Part shown: positions 36,462 through 46,093 of the stretch, piece after piece | Position numbering within the stretch: the first letter of the stretch is position 1 | How the letters are laid out: each line of letters begins with the position of its first letter | Assembly (NCBI RefSeq): GCF_001593285.1 | Contig: NZ_CP012529.1 | Location: forward strand, 620,001-684,000 | DNA from: Psychrobacter sp. P2G3 | GTDB taxonomy: Bacteria > Pseudomonadota > Gammaproteobacteria > Pseudomonadales > Moraxellaceae | DNA length: 64,000 bases | Direction: 5' to 3' | Made by a program: the position numbers and the translations under genes | The notes under the pieces: model-generated | The model's database searches: none | Seen by the model: the letters and a program-made list of their open reading frames with translations, nothing else | Told to the model about the DNA's origin: nothing

Positions 36462-37154
36462 ATGAGAAAAGTAGTTATGTTATCGGCAGCTGCCATTCTA
36501 GGAATCGCTAGTATCGCAGTGAGCCAAGCTGAAGATGTTGCAGACACTCCTGTAACCGTATCTGATGTAGCAGAAGCACAAGAGGTTGTAGAAAATGCTC
36601 CTCAAAAGCTAGGTGACGAAACACAGGCTGCCGCTGATACTACCGATGGTACGGCTCCTGTTGCTGAAGCTGGGAATGCAGACGCTGCCACTGTTGCAGA
36701 TGGAGATGCTACAGCAGAAGAAACCGTACAAGCTGCTCCTGCCGCTGCCGCTAATGAAGAGCCAATCCCTGAAGATACGCCACAAGTACAAAAGCTAATT
36801 GCGTTGTATCCTAACCTGATTGCTCGTATTCAGCCTGTTGCTAAAGTATGCTTTGAAGACGACGAAGTTTGTGATGTGACTGCTCGTTCATCTGGTCCAT
36901 CAGCAGATGGTGAGCCACGTGATGGTAAAACAGTATATAACGCAGTATGTCAAACGTGTCATGCATCAGGCTTGCTTGGCTCACCTATGCTAGGTGATGC
37001 AGGCGCTTGGGGACCACGTATAGCAAAAGGTTCAGATACTTTATATACGCATGCTATTAATGGATTTAATGCTATGCCTGCGAAAGGTGGCGCTGATATT
37101 CCTGATGAAGAAGTTCAGAATGCTGTGGATTACATGGTTGGTGAGGCAAGCTAA
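36462..37154 (+). CDS. Secreted c-type cytochrome, cytochrome c5 type
   Basis: This 230-residue protein has a signal peptide (cleavage near SQA-ED at residue 23), then an Ala/Glu/Asp-rich spacer of about 80 residues, then a cytochrome domain. Haem attaches at CQTCH (Cys163, Cys166, His167), and Met204 in FNAMPAKGG should be the sixth ligand. Cys130 and Cys137 may form a disulphide. This arrangement fits cytochrome c5-like periplasmic electron carriers. The long acidic spacer is like that of membrane-tethered or cell-wall-spanning carriers. Confidence 0.9.
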   Translation: MRKVVMLSAAAILGIASIAVSQAEDVADTPVTVSDVAEAQEVVENAPQKLGDETQAAADTTDGTAPVAEAGNADAATVADGDATAEETVQAAPAAAANEEPIPEDTPQVQKLIALYPNLIARIQPVAKVCFEDDEVCDVTARSSGPSADGEPRDGKTVYNAVCQTCHASGLLGSPMLGDAGAWGPRIAKGSDTLYTHAINGFNAMPAKGGADIPDEEVQNAVDYMVGEAS

Positions 37155-37227
37155 TTTATACTAGCGTTGTTACGCTATAGGTGCTTAATCTGTAACCAAT
37201 GGCTTTATCTACATCATATGTAATTGT

Positions 37228-37265
37228 AAAACGTCTATTTCACTTAATGATATAGACGTTTTTTT
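37228..37265 (+). terminator. Rho-independent terminator of the cytochrome gene
   Basis: AAAACGTCTA pairs with TAGACGTTTT and is followed by a T run, about 75 bases after the stop codon. Confidence 0.85.
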
Positions 37266-37386
37266 ATGGTTGATGATTGATGCAATCAATTATGTACTTA
37301 TAGTATGCTGCAGTTGAAATCTATCTAAAGTAACCTCACATTAAGGCATTACATCACTCATTTCACAAATCTATAAAGAGGTATTC

Positions 37387-38349
37387 ATGTCTGAGGTACC
37401 AGCGCTTTCTATCCAAAATCTATCCAAGACCTATGACAATGGGTTTTCGGCACTAAAAGATGTCAGCTTAACGGTGCCACAAGGCGGATTCTTTGCTTTA
37501 CTTGGCCCAAACGGTGCTGGTAAGTCAACGATGATTGGCATTATTAGCTCACTGTTTAAGCCGACAACTGGTAGCGTCAATATTTTCGGTGTCGACCTTT
37601 TGGCCAATCCTTCGATTGCCAAGCAATATCTTGGGGTAGTACCGCAAGAGTTTAACTTCAACATGTTTGAAAAAGTACAAGATATCCTAATTACTCAAGC
37701 CGGTTATTTTGGTATTCCGCCTAAAGAATCAAAACCGCGTGCTGAGCGCTTGCTTAAAGCGTTAGGACTATGGGACAAACGCGATACTATGTCACGTGAG
37801 CTATCAGGTGGTATGAAGCGACGTTTGATGATTGCACGAGCGTTGATTCACAAACCTAAGCTATTGATCCTCGATGAGCCAACCGCTGGGGTGGATATTG
37901 AGTTGCGCCGCTCTATGTGGGAGTTTATGCAACAAATTAATATTGAAGAGAACACCACTATTATCCTCACCACGCATTATCTAGAAGAAGCTGAGCAACT
38001 GTGTAAGCGCATTGCTATTTTAGACCATGGTGAAATCCGTATTAATACGGATATGAAGGATTTGCTCGCTCAGCTATCGGTTGAGACTTTTGTATTTGAT
38101 GTAACTACTCCGCTGACACATCAGATTGTATTGAACAATGTGACAGCAGTAGTGCAGCCCGATGATCTTACGATTGAAGTGACGTTGACTGAAGGTGAGT
38201 CGTTGAATGGTGTTTTCACTCAGCTGTCTAACCAAGGTATCACTATTGCCAGTATGCGTAACAAGTCCAATCGATTGGAAGAGTTGTTTATGCGCCTAGT
38301 TGACAAAAATATCCAGAGTGCAGACAGTATGAAGGAGGCAGGATTATGA
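37387..38349 (+). CDS. ABC transporter ATP-binding protein (YadG type)
   Basis: This 320-residue nucleotide-binding subunit has Walker A GPNGAGKST, the Q-loop VVPQEFNFNMFE, signature LSGGMKRRLMIARAL, Walker B LLILDEPTAGVD, and switch TTHYLEEAEQ. A C-terminal extension of about 85 residues (DLLAQLSVETFVFDV onwards) is typical of ABC-2 exporters. AAAGAGG precedes the start. It overlaps the permease gene by four bases (ATGA), so the two subunits are co-translated. The substrate is unknown. Confidence 0.93.
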   Translation: MSEVPALSIQNLSKTYDNGFSALKDVSLTVPQGGFFALLGPNGAGKSTMIGIISSLFKPTTGSVNIFGVDLLANPSIAKQYLGVVPQEFNFNMFEKVQDILITQAGYFGIPPKESKPRAERLLKALGLWDKRDTMSRELSGGMKRRLMIARALIHKPKLLILDEPTAGVDIELRRSMWEFMQQINIEENTTIILTTHYLEEAEQLCKRIAILDHGEIRINTDMKDLLAQLSVETFVFDVTTPLTHQIVLNNVTAVVQPDDLTIEVTLTEGESLNGVFTQLSNQGITIASMRNKSNRLEELFMRLVDKNIQSADSMKEAGL

Positions 38350-39155
38350 ACCAGAAGATAGTGGTAGACCCTAATGAAACCATGTCATGGGCTAAAAAAT
38401 GGATTTCTTTTCGTACTATATTACTAAAAGAAGTTCGTCGAATTCTGCGTATTTGGCCACAGACGCTATTACCTCCGGTCATTACGATGAGTCTTTATTT
38501 TGTCATATTTGGTAAAATGATCGGGTCGCGTGTCGGGGAGATGGGCGGTGTTCCGTACATGCAGTTTATCGTCCCCGGCTTAATTATGATGGCGATTATC
38601 ACCAATAGTTATTCAAACGTTGTATCGAGCTTTTTTAGTGCGAAGTTCACCTCCAGTATTGAAGAGCTGTTGGTATCGCCAGTCTCCAAGCACGCTATCT
38701 TGATGGGTTATGTCAGTGGTGGTGTCTTCCGTGGATTGACTGTCGGTTTTATCGTCTCTATCGTAGCGCTATTCTTTACTGATCTTGGTATTGAGCATTT
38801 ATTTGTGACTTTGTTTACCGTGCTTGGAACATCTATTTTGTTCTCACTGGGTGGCTTTATTAACGCTGTGTTTGCGCGCTCATTTGATGATATTTCCATT
38901 ATTCCAAGCTTTGTGCTTACTCCGCTTACCTATCTTGGCGGTGTGTTTTATTCGATGGAGAACTTGTCACCGTTTTGGCAAAATATCTCGCTACTGAATC
39001 CAATCGTCTATATGGTCAACTCGTTCCGCTACGGTATTCTGGGTTACTCTGATGTAAATGTTTGGTATTCAATGGCAGCGATTTTTACATTTTGTGTGGT
39101 GTTTTATGCTATTTCTTATCGCCTATTAAGTAATGGATCGCGTGTTCGATTGTAA
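38346..39155 (+). CDS. ABC-2 type transporter permease (YadH type)
   Basis: This 269-residue membrane subunit has six predicted transmembrane segments and the ABC-2 motifs FRTILLKEVRRILRIWPQTL, GGVPYMQFIVPGLIMM, FTSSIEELLVSPV and PLTYLGGVFYSMENLSPFWQ. It partners the ATP-binding protein encoded just upstream; together they match the YadG/YadH exporter pair. The transported compound is not known. Confidence 0.93.
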   Translation: MNQKIVVDPNETMSWAKKWISFRTILLKEVRRILRIWPQTLLPPVITMSLYFVIFGKMIGSRVGEMGGVPYMQFIVPGLIMMAIITNSYSNVVSSFFSAKFTSSIEELLVSPVSKHAILMGYVSGGVFRGLTVGFIVSIVALFFTDLGIEHLFVTLFTVLGTSILFSLGGFINAVFARSFDDISIIPSFVLTPLTYLGGVFYSMENLSPFWQNISLLNPIVYMVNSFRYGILGYSDVNVWYSMAAIFTFCVVFYAISYRLLSNGSRVRL

Positions 39156-39242
39156 CAAGTATTTTGTAGATTACTAAAAACAGCGATAGGTATGGTTAGA
39201 AATAATCAAGTTCATAAGAATATATAGGATTAGGAAAAGTAA

Positions 39243-40115
39243 ATGAGTATCCACGGTATTTTAGGTGAGCAGACCACCGACTATCCAACCGAGTATAGTC
39301 CAGAGACGCTATATCCCATTGCGCGTAGTATGGGACGTGATGCGATTGGCTGGCATGATGACAAGTTGGCAGTCGGTGTGGATTGGTGGCAAGCATTCGA
39401 GATGTCATGGCTTAATCATCAAGGTATCTCGCAAGTCGCTATAGCACGTTTTAGTGTACCTGCCAGCTCGCCATTTATCGTAGAATCAAAGTCGCTTAAG
39501 TTATACCTAAACAGTATTAACTTTACTGAATTTGTCAGCTGGGAAGAAGTGCAAACGCTGATTGCTAAAGATTTATCAGCATGTGTACAAGCAGAGGTGC
39601 AGGTTGAGTTATTTGGCCTAGATGATGACATGTCAGGGCTGTTAATTAATAAGCCTGATGGCGTCTGTATCGATAATGCATTGGCAGATAGCACAGATAA
39701 AATCGCTTTATGTGAGCATCCTGATGCGTCTTTGCTCAGTAGTGATAATAATTTAGACAGTGATAAGTTTTTGGAAAGTAACGTTACTCAGCCTTATACT
39801 TTTTATTCTAACTTGCTGCGTAGTAATTGTCCGGTGACCAATCAGCCCGATTGGGGTACATTGGCTGTTTCGATAACCAGTAATAAGACAATTAATGAAG
39901 CCAATATGTTGCGTTATATCTTAAGCTTTCGTCAGCACAATGGTTTTCATGAGCAATGCGTCGAGCAAATATTCGCTGATTTGAGTCAATACTATCGGCC
40001 AAGTGAGCTCATGGTTAGAGCTTGGTATACACGCCGTGGTGGTATCGATATCAATCCATGTCGTGTAAGTGATATAAACTTATTACCGAAGCCAAACCGT
40101 TTGATTCGACAGTAG
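39243..40115 (+). CDS. queF: NADPH-dependent 7-cyano-7-deazaguanine reductase
   Basis: This 290-residue enzyme is the long (two-domain) type of QueF that reduces preQ0 to preQ1 in queuosine tRNA modification. Visible are the QueF motif VESKSLKLYLNSIN (residues 80-93), the catalytic Cys196 and Asp203 in LRSNCPVTNQPDWG, and the C-terminal FHEQCVEQIF. AGGAAAAG precedes the ATG. No preQ1 riboswitch was seen in the 87-base leader. Confidence 0.94.
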   Translation: MSIHGILGEQTTDYPTEYSPETLYPIARSMGRDAIGWHDDKLAVGVDWWQAFEMSWLNHQGISQVAIARFSVPASSPFIVESKSLKLYLNSINFTEFVSWEEVQTLIAKDLSACVQAEVQVELFGLDDDMSGLLINKPDGVCIDNALADSTDKIALCEHPDASLLSSDNNLDSDKFLESNVTQPYTFYSNLLRSNCPVTNQPDWGTLAVSITSNKTINEANMLRYILSFRQHNGFHEQCVEQIFADLSQYYRPSELMVRAWYTRRGGIDINPCRVSDINLLPKPNRLIRQ

Positions 40116-40151
40116 GTAAAAGAATGGGCTTTTCATCATTTAGTTTATACA

Positions 40152-40193
40152 GTAAAAAGCCTCTATCTCATTAAATGAGATAGAGGCTTTTTA
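40152..40193. terminator. Bidirectional terminator between queF and proS
   Basis: GTAAAAAGCCTCTATCTCA and its complement form a long perfect stem with a short loop. A-rich and T-rich flanks on either side allow termination of both the plus-strand queF and the minus-strand proS transcripts. Confidence 0.9.
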
Positions 40194-40215
40194 CTGCACA
40201 GTCTTTATTAAAAAA

Positions 40216-41934
40216 CTATTTACCGCTTACTTTTGCCATTACTTCTTCGCGGCTTAGCATTTGCTTTTCTGTTTCACGGCGATTGACGTACTCATATTTA
40301 TCTTCAGCAAGATTGCGATCTGAGACCACAATACGATGTGGAATACCAATTAGCTCAAGATCAGCGAACTTAACGCCTGGACGTTCGTTACGATCATCAA
40401 GTAGCACATTAACACCTTGAGACTTAAGCTCTTCATACAGAGCGGTAGCTGTCTCCATGACGGTCTCTTCTTTTGACTTCATCGGTATGATGGCTACTTC
40501 AAAAGGCGCAATTGAGTCATTAACCGTCGGCGTTTTTGGCCACATGATACCGTTTTCATCGTTATTCTGCTCAATAGCAGCCGCGATAATACGGCTAACG
40601 CCAATACCGTAGCAACCCATCATCAGAGTAACTGGCTTACCGTCTTCACCAGATACAGTAGCATTCATCGCTTGCGAATACTTGTCACCCAATTGGAAGA
40701 TATGGCCGACTTCGATACCGCGTTTGATTTTTAGCGTGCCTTTACCATCAGGAGAAGGGTCGCCTTCTTGTACGTTACGCACATCTACAATACGAGTAAT
40801 ACTCGCATCACGCGCCCAGTTTAGTCCAGTGGTATGCTTGTTGACTTTATTGGCACCGCTTACAAAGTCTGACAAAGTGGCTGCCGAGCGATCGACAAAT
40901 ACAGGCATATCTAAGTCAACACCGATATAACCTTTGTGCAGACCAGCTGCTTTAAGCTCTTCATCAGATGCCATCGTCAACGGCACGTTGGCTTCTTCAA
41001 TTTTCTCTGCTTTGATAGTGTTAAGCTGATGATCACCACGTAGCACGATAGCGATCAGCTGTGGTTCATCATTTTCGGTATGTCCATGTACAATCAAGGT
41101 TTTAACCGTGGTTGCTAATGGAATATCCAAGTGTTCAGCCACCATTTTACAAGTGGTCATCCCTTCCGTTAATACGTCTTCGCGCTCCATTTTAGGCGGC
41201 TGACGCTCAGCGGTACTCACAGATTCAGCAAGCTCTACGTTGGCCGCATAATCAGATGAATCTGAGAAAGCAATGTCATCTTCGCCACTATCTGCCAATA
41301 CGTGGAACTCATGCGAGGCAAAACCACCGATAGATCCGGTATCTGCTTGTACCGCGCGGAAGTCTAAACCTAAGCGGGTAAAGATACGCGTATAAGCATC
41401 AAACATATCATCATAGGTTTTAGCCAAAGACGCTTGATCAACGTGGAACGAATAAGCATCTTTCATGGTAAATTCACGTGCGCGCATCACCCCAAAACGT
41501 GGGCGAATCTCATCACGGAACTTACCTTGAATTTGGAAGAAGGTAATAGGCAGCTGCTTGTAACTACGTAGCTCACCTTGGGCAAGATTGGTGATGACCT
41601 CTTCATGAGTAGGACCTAATACAAAGTCACGATCATGACGATCTTTAAAACGTAACAGCTCAGGACCATAATCGTCAAAGCGACCGGTCGTTTGCCATAA
41701 TTCGGCTGGCTGGGTCATCGGCATAAGCACTTCTTGAGCGCCGATGTTTTGCATCTCTTCGCGAACGATACGCTCGACTTTTTGTAAGATGCGTAGGCCC
41801 ATAGGCAGCCAAATATATAATCCAGAAGCGATTTTACGGATGAGACCGGCACGCACCATCAATTGGCTTGAGGCGATATCGGCATCACTTGGGGTCTCTT
41901 TTAGAGTAGCGAACAAAAATTGACTGGCTTTCAT
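40216..41934 (-). CDS. proS: Prolyl-tRNA synthetase
   Basis: This 572-residue class II aminoacyl-tRNA synthetase is of the bacterial ProS type with an editing insertion. Motifs include [20 protein letters not shown], motif 2 area [20 protein letters not shown], the INS editing domain at about 220-400 ([22 protein letters not shown]), motif 3 [16 protein letters not shown], and the C-terminal anticodon-binding domain [20 protein letters not shown]. Confidence 0.96.
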   Translation of the reverse strand: MKASQFLFATLKETPSDADIASSQLMVRAGLIRKIASGLYIWLPMGLRILQKVERIVREEMQNIGAQEVLMPMTQPAELWQTTGRFDDYGPELLRFKDRHDRDFVLGPTHEEVITNLAQGELRSYKQLPITFFQIQGKFRDEIRPRFGVMRAREFTMKDAYSFHVDQASLAKTYDDMFDAYTRIFTRLGLDFRAVQADTGSIGGFASHEFHVLADSGEDDIAFSDSSDYAANVELAESVSTAERQPPKMEREDVLTEGMTTCKMVAEHLDIPLATTVKTLIVHGHTENDEPQLIAIVLRGDHQLNTIKAEKIEEANVPLTMASDEELKAAGLHKGYIGVDLDMPVFVDRSAATLSDFVSGANKVNKHTTGLNWARDASITRIVDVRNVQEGDPSPDGKGTLKIKRGIEVGHIFQLGDKYSQAMNATVSGEDGKPVTLMMGCYGIGVSRIIAAAIEQNNDENGIMWPKTPTVNDSIAPFEVAIIPMKSKEETVMETATALYEELKSQGVNVLLDDRNERPGVKFADLELIGIPHRIVVSDRNLAEDKYEYVNRRETEKQMLSREEVMAKVSGK

Positions 41935-42476
41935 AAATAAAGCGGAACCTTATCAACGATAAAATAAATAATAAATAAGGCGCTGAGCACTTAGTAGTCG
42001 CTACAAGCCTGCCTTTATATATAACCTAGTGTAACTAATGATCTGATCGATGCGACAGTGTATAAATTGGCTGTTTATATTCAAGCTTTCTGTTCACAAA
42101 CTAGCTAATAGCAAACTAGTGTGAGATAGCCAATATACGTTGACATTTTATCGATGCAATCAGACTATGTTAGGTAAAGTTCGCCTAAGACGCAATGACT
42201 TTTTGTCTTTTGCAGCAGAACGATGCATAAACTTAAAAATACTATGAAAAATATAGTAATAATTTGATAATTCTAGCGCTTATTAGTCATAAAAGTCAGA
42301 GTAGCTTTAATAGTCTAGTAGCTCTTAAAAATATGGAGTAAGCAATTGTGTAGCGGATTAGTAGTTAATACTTGAAGTCATTTTTAAAAGTGTCATTTAT
42401 ACTATATAGCAGTACTTATTTAGCACTCATAAATAGAGGTTTTTGAGTGCCGTTGACAATATAAAAGGTAGCGCAT
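41935..42476. other. Gap between divergent proS and DUF4230 gene
   Basis: This 542-base AT-rich region lies between divergent genes. A seven-base inverted repeat, GCACTCA-N14-TGAGTGC (42423-42450), ends 26 bases before the downstream start codon and may affect its translation or hold an operator. Nothing else was identified. Confidence 0.4.
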
Positions 42477-43244
42477 ATGACAACTCCTGATAATCGTACA
42501 CCTACTAATGCTAGCGACAATAATATTAGTAAGCGCCCTAAACCAAAACAGCCCATTGGAATGGCGACGTGGATATTGTTAATTATCAGTTTTACGGCCT
42601 TAGCTTTTGCTGTTTATACTATCCAAAACCGGATTGTAGAAGAACCGATTGAGACTATTACTCGTGAAGGGGTGGTGACGCAAATTCAGCAGTTAAATCG
42701 ACTACAAACGGTGGCTTTTAGCGTGGATACGGTGATTACCAGTCAACGTCAGGGAAGCTGGATGAAACTTTGGCAAGATGAGCAAAAAGGATTGTTTATC
42801 GCTCGTGGTCGGGTAGATGCCGGTATAGATTTAAGCGCATTGACGCCTGAGATGGTACAAGTTGTACAGCCTGAACAGTCTAATGCTAATGTAGACGAAG
42901 CACAGATAGCTGATGCTAATACACTAGCCTCAATGATGCCACAGATTAATATTACCTTACCACCTTCAGAAGTTTTTTCAGTGTATCTCGATAATCTAGA
43001 GATTTATGATTGGCAAACAGGCGCTTTTGGTTTGATGCAGGTTGATCCTAAAATACTAGAACAAGCACAGACGATGGCGAAGAAAGAAGTCCTTGAACGC
43101 GCTTGCCGAGGTGATGTAATGAATATGGCGCTACAAAATGCACAAACTCAATTGCAGCAGCTGTTTGCGTTAACTGGAGCCGTAGTTACGGTTACCACGC
43201 AAGGAGCGGGCGCGTGTCAGTTGCCATCAGTAGCAAATAGCTAA
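42477..43244 (+). CDS. DUF4230 membrane-anchored protein
   Basis: This 255-residue protein has a short cytoplasmic N terminus, one transmembrane helix (about residues 29-46), and a periplasmic domain that fits DUF4230: ITREGVVTQIQQLNRLQTVAF, LFIARGRVDAGIDLSALTPE, MMPQINITLPPSEVFSVYLD and KKEVLERACRGDVMNMALQN. The function of DUF4230 is unknown. AAAAGG lies before the ATG. The MITE-like repeat copy 2 begins just after its stop codon. Confidence 0.8.
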   Translation: MTTPDNRTPTNASDNNISKRPKPKQPIGMATWILLIISFTALAFAVYTIQNRIVEEPIETITREGVVTQIQQLNRLQTVAFSVDTVITSQRQGSWMKLWQDEQKGLFIARGRVDAGIDLSALTPEMVQVVQPEQSNANVDEAQIADANTLASMMPQINITLPPSEVFSVYLDNLEIYDWQTGAFGLMQVDPKILEQAQTMAKKEVLERACRGDVMNMALQNAQTQLQQLFALTGAVVTVTTQGAGACQLPSVANS

Positions 43245-43262
43245 TATAGCTTTTGCACGATA

Positions 43263-43397
43263 ATGGATTCAGTCTAAAAAGAATACAGTGCTGCTGGGAT
43301 GAATTTTTCGCAGCCTCTGTATCAGCAGCACGCAAGGAAAGCTTATACCAGTAGCACGTCAGAAGCTTTGTAACTCTTTTGTTTTGAACTGACTATA
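43263..43397. repeat. MITE-like repeat with IS630-type ends, copy 2
   Basis: Read on the minus strand, this 135-base element begins TATAGTCAGTTCAAAACAAA, matching 20 of 21 bases of the left end of the IS630 element at 19396. Its other end reads GGATTCAGTCTAAAAAGAA. The core, ACAGAGGCTGCGAAAAATTC between CTACTGGTATAAGCTTTCCT and CAGCAGCAC, matches copy 1 at 32032. It fills the gap between the DUF4230 and photolyase genes. It carries no ORF. Confidence 0.75.
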
Positions 43398-43409
43398 CCT
43401 TAGGCTTTG

Positions 43410-45077
43410 TTAATCCTTTTTAAATTCAGCAATGGCTAATTGGCGTGCTGCTTTATGTTCGACCATCGGCAATGGGTAATTAATATCAGCAAACTTACCA
43501 CCCTTTGCCAGCTCTTTACGCATTTTTTCCTCGCTGTGCAAGATGCTACTAGGAATGTCTTTTAGCTCAGGTAGCCACGTCTTGATGAACTCGCCATTAG
43601 TATCATACGTTTTGGCTTGGCTAAAGGGATTCATAATTCGGAAGTAGGGTGCAGAATCCGTACCTGTCGATGCGCTCCATTGCCAGCCGCCATTATTGGA
43701 AGCAAAGTCACCATCTATCAGCTGCTGCATAAAGTAGCGCTCGCCTAAACGCCAATCAATCAATAAATCCTTGGTTAAAAACATCGCCGTGACCATCCGC
43801 AAGCGATTGTGCATAAAGCCCGTCGCATTCAGACATCTCATCGTGGCATCGACTAAGGGCACGCCAGTCTCGCCTTTACACCACGACTTAAAAACATCCT
43901 CATTATATGACCAATTAATCTTAGTATCTGTCTCTTCTTTATAAGCCTTATGACGAATAAGTGCTGGCTTATCTACTAAGACATGACGATAAAAATCTCG
44001 CCACGCCAACTCGCTTATCCAGCGATTAATGTCGTTGTTATCAGAGTTATCAGAGTTATCAGAGTTATCAGAGTCATTAAAGGTATCGCTATCATTACCA
44101 TGTAGTTTTTCTTGTGCTTTGCTCGCTTGTAGGTAGCAAAGTCTGGGACTAATTGATCCAATGGTAAGGTAGGCTGAGAGCTGACTGGTTGCATGTAGAC
44201 TGGGCACATCGCGACTGACATCATAATTATCAATATCATCAGCGATAAAATCCTCTAAACGCTGGCAAGCAGCAGCTTCACCAGCAGGGTAAGCTGTTCG
44301 AGCGTGGTCAAGCTGTGCGTCCATATCAATATGCTTTAATGAATCAATACCTTGTGAACAGCCATCTTGTAATGTCTTTTGATAGCCATCGACAGTTTCT
44401 TTACTTAACTTTTCGATATCTTTGATAGTAGTTGCGCTAGCTTTCGAGGTTTTCAGCTTGTTCTTATTATTGCTCTTTACGGCTGTTGCTTCATGCATTT
44501 GCATATTGCTGACATCTAAGGTATGTCGCCATTTTTTATAAAACGGGGTGAAGACTTTATACATGCTATCGCTATCGTTGGTCGTGATGCTTTGCGGCGG
44601 TAAGATACATTGGTCATGCCAGCGGATAAACTCGATATCGTTTTTTGCTAGTTGCTTGGTGAGTTGTTCATCGCGGTCAATCTCATTGCCTTCGTACTCA
44701 TGATTGGCCATGACAAGGCTGATAGTATTCGCCTCGCATAAAGTGTTTAGCGCATCCACGCAATCAGCAAAACTGAGGCAGACTTGCACTGTTAAGGTGA
44801 TATTCAATTGCGTTTGCAAATCTTGGGCGAGTATCGGTAAAGTGCGCGCAATATGATCAACTTGGGCAAGCGAGGTATCGTGCGCTTGCCACTGTTCAGG
44901 GGTGAGGAAGAATATAGCACTGACTGATGCATTGTCTGCGTTGGCTTGTTCACAAAGCGCAGCCAGTGCCGTATTGTCATGCAGCCGCAAATCACGACGA
45001 AACCACATCAAGTAATGCGGCATACTGACATTCTTATTATCATGATTTTCGTCATTTGCTGACGCTGTCTTAGACAT
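43410..45077 (-). CDS. phrB: Deoxyribodipyrimidine photolyase
   Basis: This 555-residue class I photolyase repairs UV cyclobutane dimers with blue light. It has the N-terminal antenna domain (HYLMWFRRDLRLHDNTALAA) and the FAD domain with WISELAWRDFYRHVL, CLNATGFMHNRLRMVTAMFL, WQWSASTGTDSAPYFRIMNP and SQAKTYDTNGEFIKTWLPEL. It is longer than the usual 470-480 residues owing to low-complexity insertions, one encoded by four copies of a nine-base repeat at 44038-44073. The stop at 43410 is only 13 bases from the MITE-like repeat. Confidence 0.95.
   Translation of the reverse strand: MSKTASANDENHDNKNVSMPHYLMWFRRDLRLHDNTALAALCEQANADNASVSAIFFLTPEQWQAHDTSLAQVDHIARTLPILAQDLQTQLNITLTVQVCLSFADCVDALNTLCEANTISLVMANHEYEGNEIDRDEQLTKQLAKNDIEFIRWHDQCILPPQSITTNDSDSMYKVFTPFYKKWRHTLDVSNMQMHEATAVKSNNKNKLKTSKASATTIKDIEKLSKETVDGYQKTLQDGCSQGIDSLKHIDMDAQLDHARTAYPAGEAAACQRLEDFIADDIDNYDVSRDVPSLHATSQLSAYLTIGSISPRLCYLQASKAQEKLHGNDSDTFNDSDNSDNSDNSDNNDINRWISELAWRDFYRHVLVDKPALIRHKAYKEETDTKINWSYNEDVFKSWCKGETGVPLVDATMRCLNATGFMHNRLRMVTAMFLTKDLLIDWRLGERYFMQQLIDGDFASNNGGWQWSASTGTDSAPYFRIMNPFSQAKTYDTNGEFIKTWLPELKDIPSSILHSEEKMRKELAKGGKFADINYPLPMVEHKAARQLAIAEFKKD
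44038..44073. repeat. Nine-base tandem repeat inside photolyase gene
   Basis: Four exact copies of TTATCAGAG. On the coding strand they give Ser-Asp-Asn triplets (FNDSDNSDNSDNSDNND) in a loop before the FAD domain motif INRWISELAWRDF. Because the unit is three codons, copy number changes keep the frame. Confidence 0.9.
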
Positions 45078-45271
45078 TCAATTATTCCTATTTTAATCAA
45101 TCGCAATCATAAACAAAACTATGAATAAAAGTATGCTAGGATAAGTTTTTGGATGCAATTGATTTGCCAATTGATTAACAAATCAGCATCATATTTAGGG
45201 ATTAGAGTTTAGCGCGAACTTGTCAAATGACATCATACTCAATACCACATTTAACGTTTTAAGGTCATATA

Positions 45272-45943
45272 ATGCACGTTAAGTTTTGCGGCTTTACCCA
45301 GCTTAATGATGTCAATGCCGCTGTCCAGCTAGGTGTTGATGCGGTCGGTTTGGTATTTTATCCGCCCAGTCCGCGTGCTGTCACGCTAGTACAAGCACAG
45401 ACATTAAGCGCGGCCTTACCTGCATTTGTCAGTGTCGTGGCTTTGGTAGTCAATATGTCTCATGATGAGCTGATTGAGCTGGCAAACAACGTCTCTTTTG
45501 ATATCATTCAATTCCATGGTGATGAAACACCTGAACAGTGTCAGCAGCTGGCAAGTGCCGTCAATAAACGCTGGATTAAAGCGTTGCGTATCAATGCTGA
45601 GCAGGACACGCTAGAAAGCGTAAGCGCACGTATTGATAGTTTTGCCGCAGTAGGCGCGAGCAGTATTTTGCTTGATGCTTATCATCAGCATAAATATGGC
45701 GGTACGGGCGCGCGCTTTGACTGGAATCTGATACCACAAGACAGTTCGCTACCGATTATCTTAGCGGGCGGACTGGATGCTGACAACGTCGCTGCCACTC
45801 TTGATTTGCCTATTTATGGCGTCGATGTCAGCGGTGGAATTGAAGTTGATAAAGGCAAAAAAGACGCTGATAAGATGCGTGCCTTTATGAAAGCAGTCAA
45901 GCGTGACCGATGGCAAAACGAGACGGTCACTGACATCATCTAA
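45272..45943 (+). CDS. trpF: Phosphoribosylanthranilate isomerase
   Basis: This 223-residue TIM-barrel enzyme of tryptophan synthesis has catalytic Cys6 (VKFCGFT) and Asp135 (SILLDAYHQHKYGGTG), and phosphate-binding LAGGLDADNVAAT and GVDVSGGIEVDKGKKD. AAGGTC precedes the ATG. It begins the trpF-trpB-trpA-accD-folC run. Confidence 0.95.
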   Translation: MHVKFCGFTQLNDVNAAVQLGVDAVGLVFYPPSPRAVTLVQAQTLSAALPAFVSVVALVVNMSHDELIELANNVSFDIIQFHGDETPEQCQQLASAVNKRWIKALRINAEQDTLESVSARIDSFAAVGASSILLDAYHQHKYGGTGARFDWNLIPQDSSLPIILAGGLDADNVAATLDLPIYGVDVSGGIEVDKGKKDADKMRAFMKAVKRDRWQNETVTDII

Positions 45944-46093
45944 GATAATTGCTATATTTATGCTATTTATTCTTATTTAATCGTTATTCCGATTTTCTGA
46001 TTAAGCCTTATTTTCTTGCTGTCTTAATAGTTGTCGCACTATTTATACTACTAATACTTATACTAAAAAAAACCACTTATCGTAGGAATTATC

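Noticed and set aside
39156..39242. PreQ1 riboswitch upstream of queF
   Set aside because: The 87-base leader lacks the short C-rich hairpin and A-rich tail of that class.
44038..44073. Possible CRISPR-like array
   Set aside because: Contiguous nine-base units without spacers inside a coding gene; a microsatellite.
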